Positions 8,813-11,048 of a stretch of 11,048 bases of DNA are shown piece after piece. Made by a program: the position numbers and the translations under genes. The notes beneath the pieces were generated by a model, which was given only the letters and a program-made list of their open reading frames with translations, was not told the origin of the DNA and made no database searches. Source of the DNA: Porogramme epimiltina (Eukaryota; Basidiomycota; Agaricomycetes; Polyporales; Polyporaceae); contig FTLJ01001423.1 of the NCBI GenBank assembly GCA_900155495.1, forward strand, positions 1-11,048, in the 5' to 3' direction. How positions within the stretch are numbered: the first letter of the stretch is position 1; each line of letters begins with the position of its first letter.

Positions 8813-8845
8813 TACTTACTGATGCAGTACTACTTACTGATGCAG
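8813..8845 (+). repeat. 18-bp tandem duplication
   Basis: TACTTACTGATGCAGTAC at 8813-8830 is followed by TACTTACTGATGCAG at 8831-8845. It lies just downstream of the inverted repeat and upstream of the membrane-protein fragment, near the presumed join. Confidence 0.75.
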
Positions 8846-8937
8846 GAGCGATGGTCGCGGTGTCACGTGACACTTGTTGTACCGCGGGGACGACCCCGCC
8901 GGATCCGATTCTACAAAAACATAGCTACATTCCGCCA

Positions 8938-9925
8938 CCACGCTGCTGCCGTCCTCGTCAACATCATCGTCGTAGGTCTCCTCGTCGGCGACTACTCCGT
9001 CTCGGCGGCCGCCGCCAGAAGGGGAAGCTCAAGCGGTTCAGCGATATGGTAGATAAGCACATGTCCACGATCTCGACCGACTGGAAGTCCCTCTCCGGTG
9101 CTGGCGCAAACGCTGCCATCCGCAACAGTATGACCGTCCCCAGAAACCGCGCGTCCTCGCTCTCGCTCGGTGCCATCCGTCCTGAGGCGACCGTCGCGGA
9201 GGAGGGTGGCCAAGCTGGTATAGTTGCGCGGGGAATGGGCGCAGAAGAGCAGCCGCAGATGTCTCAGCTCCGCCTTTGAGAACCAGGACTCCCGCGCCTC
9301 CTTCGCCGCCGACCCTCGCCCCTCGACGGAGTCCTGCCGCACCCGCGTCTTCCAGACTACTCATGCCCCACCTCTCCTGAACGCCAGGCTTCCCCCGAGA
9401 GCTCGAGCAACACATCGCCCATCACGTCGCCCATCCAGACAGCTGGTCCTCCGATCTCTGTCTCTCACCTCCGAGGATTTCTGCGCTCACATGTCCGGTC
9501 AAGAGTCCCCACCCCACCCAAGTATCGATGAGATTATGCCCGCGCTGGCCCGTAAGTTCCGCTTCATCCATGCCATCTCAGGCTGATGTATCTCATCTGC
9601 TCCGTCCCAGTGATGCACACGGGTGAGGCCGGCGAGCTCTGGTTTGACGCCCCAGTGATGCCGACTCCTCCCACCCCGGTACACCAGTCCACCCCCAAGT
9701 CATCCATCATGGGTGTGATGCCGATGCAGCCCATGCCCGTGAACGTGATGTCGTCCAACGACATGCTTCGAGTGTACGCCGAGCGCCGCGCGACAGAAGC
9801 CACGGCCCTCCCCAGTGCTCCCGCCCTCCCTGCGCCTTCCCCAAACTACAATGGCAACGGCATGCGCACTCTCTACTCGCCCGACACTATCACGCCGTCC
9901 TCGCCGGACTCCGGATCCATGCGCC
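8938..9925 (+). pseudogene. 3' part of a single-pass membrane protein gene, broken
   Basis: No named family is recognised. A hydrophobic stretch AAAVLVNIIVVGLLVG (8942-8989) is followed, after a frame change near 8990-9010, by a basic juxtamembrane RRQKGKLKRFSD and then MSTISTDWKSLSGAGANAAI. This arrangement fits a type I membrane protein with a cytoplasmic tail. The tail is Ser/Pro-rich with frame changes near 9275, 9355 and 9470, then SIDEIMPALA. Intron 9552-9610 (GTAAGT...CCCAG) joins this to LMHTGEAGELWFDAPVMPT, a Met/Pro-rich stretch and MSSNDMLRVYAERRATEAT. The frame reaches SPDSGSMR and runs straight into the dispersed element at about 9926, so the natural end is lost. The extracellular part is absent. 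Third-position GC is high, as in the CPSase fragment. Confidence 0.65.
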
Positions 9926-10485
9926 TGCGGGGCCACACACGACAGTGTCATCGGTTATATACCCCTCCCGGTCTGCCCCCACCCCTTGCGCTCGCCGCTC
10001 CTTGTACGCTCCCTGCGCAGGTGCGGCGCTGGCCTCGGGCTCCCTACCTTCACGCGTCTCCGCGCCTCAGCGTACCCCGGACCCGCCGCGGCGCCGTTGC
10101 CCCTCCCCCTGGGGCCCCTTCCTGGGCCCCACGACGATGTGCGGGAGCTCCCACGGGCGTCCTCACTGTCTCGAGTCAGTGTGGGCCGGCTCCGTGAGCA
10201 CATCCACACACGTCGTGGCATATATACACTGTGCTGACTCTGCCGCGGCTGTCTCGTACGAATACTTTGAGTTTTCTTTAGATACATGTGCATGTAGTGC
10301 ACACATAGGTACTCCCCTTCCCCTCTGATGCATTTCGCAGATGCAGGAGGCGGCGCGACGCCTGCGTGCAGCGCGCCGGAAGTGTTTGATTTACTTATAC
10401 GTCATTTGAATGGATTGTTTTCTTGGCGATGTGCCTCACCAAGGCAGAGGTTATTTAACAATGAACTGAGACTATGTTGTAAAAT

Positions 10486-10502
10486 TGGTTCCGGCGCCGG
10501 GG
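10486..10502 (+). other. PBS-like motif in element copy 2
   Basis: TGGTTCCGGCGCCGGGG corresponds to 602-618 in copy 1 with one difference. The element is diverged elsewhere, so conservation of this motif is notable. A tRNA match would be needed to confirm it. Confidence 0.3.
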
Positions 10503-10546
10503 TCATCCCCAACAAAGGAGACCAACAAAGGAGAGCGAGGGCTCTG

Positions 10547-10734
10547 CCAATGAACGGGGAGAATGGTTGCTCATATTACTTAAGCAAAGGAGTGCGAGCC
10601 TCAACCCAAGGGGAGCCCAAAAGGGAAAACGGGTGCTCGGCCAATGAACGAGCAGAACAGTTGCCCGTATTACTTAAGCCAAGGGGGGAGAGCCTCAATC
10701 CAAGGGGAGCCCGAAAGGGAAGGAGGCTCTTGAA
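10547..10734 (+). repeat. 94-bp tandem repeat in element copy 2
   Basis: Two 94-bp units (10547-10640 and 10641-10734) each start with CCAATGAACG and contain ATTACTTAAGC and GAGCCTCAA. A third start (CCAATCAA) follows at 10735. It is the counterpart of 650-836. Confidence 0.8.
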
Positions 10735-10806
10735 CCAATCAAATCAATCCATCAATGATGGTTACCCGAAATGACTAAGCAAATCTTATGTAATCCACGC
10801 TTCTTC

Positions 10807-11048
10807 CATTGTAAATCCGATTCACTGCGTAGAATCGGAATTGAGTCTCGGCAGCCTTCAGCGTGTTCGTCGATGCGCAGAACCTCTCCCCGCATCGAAT
10901 CCTACCCACATCCCTCTCTGGTTCCTCTACACATCCCACCGTGATAACGCTCATCACTCTGTGGCGTCCTTGTCGGCGACAATCGGATCTCCACTTTCGC
11001 CTACGTTCGGCGATGCATCAGGTCAGCAGCGACAGTAGGCAAGGCGAG
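10807..11048. other. No gene recognised at right edge
   Basis: The only structure seen is a short inverted repeat, TCCGATTC (10816-10823) and GAATCGGA (10832-10839), just outside the end of the dispersed element. No coding motif was recognised. Confidence 0.4.

Larger units (their letters stand above)
8541..8937. other. Non-coding junction region
   Basis: No coding motif is seen after the CPSase match ends. The region holds an AT-rich inverted repeat and an 18-bp duplication (listed separately), rich in CTTA/TAAG motifs. Confidence 0.45.
9926..10806 (+). mobile_element. Dispersed element copy 2
   Basis: Second direct copy of the element at 140-895. It starts at TGCGGGGCC (9926), has the TCGGTTATA motif (9951), the TATA-like box CATATATACAC (10219-10229), the PBS-like motif (10486-10502), the tandem leader, and ends near CTTATGTAATCCA (about 10800). 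It is longer than copy 1 mainly by about 95 bases of unrelated AT-rich sequence between about 10377 and 10483. It has no gag or pol coding. It begins inside the reading frame of the membrane-protein fragment. Confidence 0.55.

Overview
The window looks like a repeat-rich accessory region of a basidiomycete (Agaricomycete-type) fungal nuclear genome. The support is: protein-coding exons split by many 47-61 bp introns with GT(or GC)...CTAAC-like...AG signals; a JmjC protein with the exon and domain pattern of Agaricomycete KDM3-like demethylases; a fused glutaminase-CPSase (URA2 type) gene fragment; and LTR-like and DNA-transposon remnants. No bacterial signals, tRNA or rRNA genes were seen. Everything recognised lies on the + strand.

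Layout. 1-44: tail of an LTR-like sequence that recurs at 4389-4432. 140-895: first copy of an unassigned dispersed element (TATA-like box, PBS-like site, about 90-bp tandem leader). 1102-1110: TATA box. 1152-3875: an apparently intact, 11-exon gene for a KDM3/JHDM2-like JmjC histone demethylase with two N-terminal Cys-rich zinc modules, the JmjC core and a C-terminal C2H2 finger. About 3990-4432: LTR/promoter-like CT-rich sequence. 4591-4858: decayed C-terminus of a DNA transposase, Plavaka-like by memory of the family. 4859-5949: mostly non-coding, with a 14-bp minisatellite and a perfect 51-bp tandem duplication. 5950-6389: broken fragment of a GH37 trehalase. 6379-8540: broken fragment of the URA2 CPSase part, fused to the trehalase piece at a junction of about 10 bp. 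8541-8937: non-coding, with an imperfect inverted repeat and an 18-bp duplication. 8938-9925: broken 3' part of a single-pass membrane protein gene. 9926-10806: second copy of the dispersed element, sitting in the end of that gene. 10807-11048: nothing recognised.

How the parts relate. The only gene that still looks functional is the JmjC demethylase. It lies between transposon debris and a mosaic of three unrelated host-gene fragments, all in one orientation, all with introns retained and all carrying stops or frameshifts. Retained introns mean the fragments were copied as DNA, not through mRNA. The pattern recalls gene-fragment capture by DNA transposons (Helitron or Pack-type) or repair-mediated patchwork, but no mobile-element ends were identified around the mosaic. 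All family assignments are from recognition of motifs in the translated sequence; no database search was possible.
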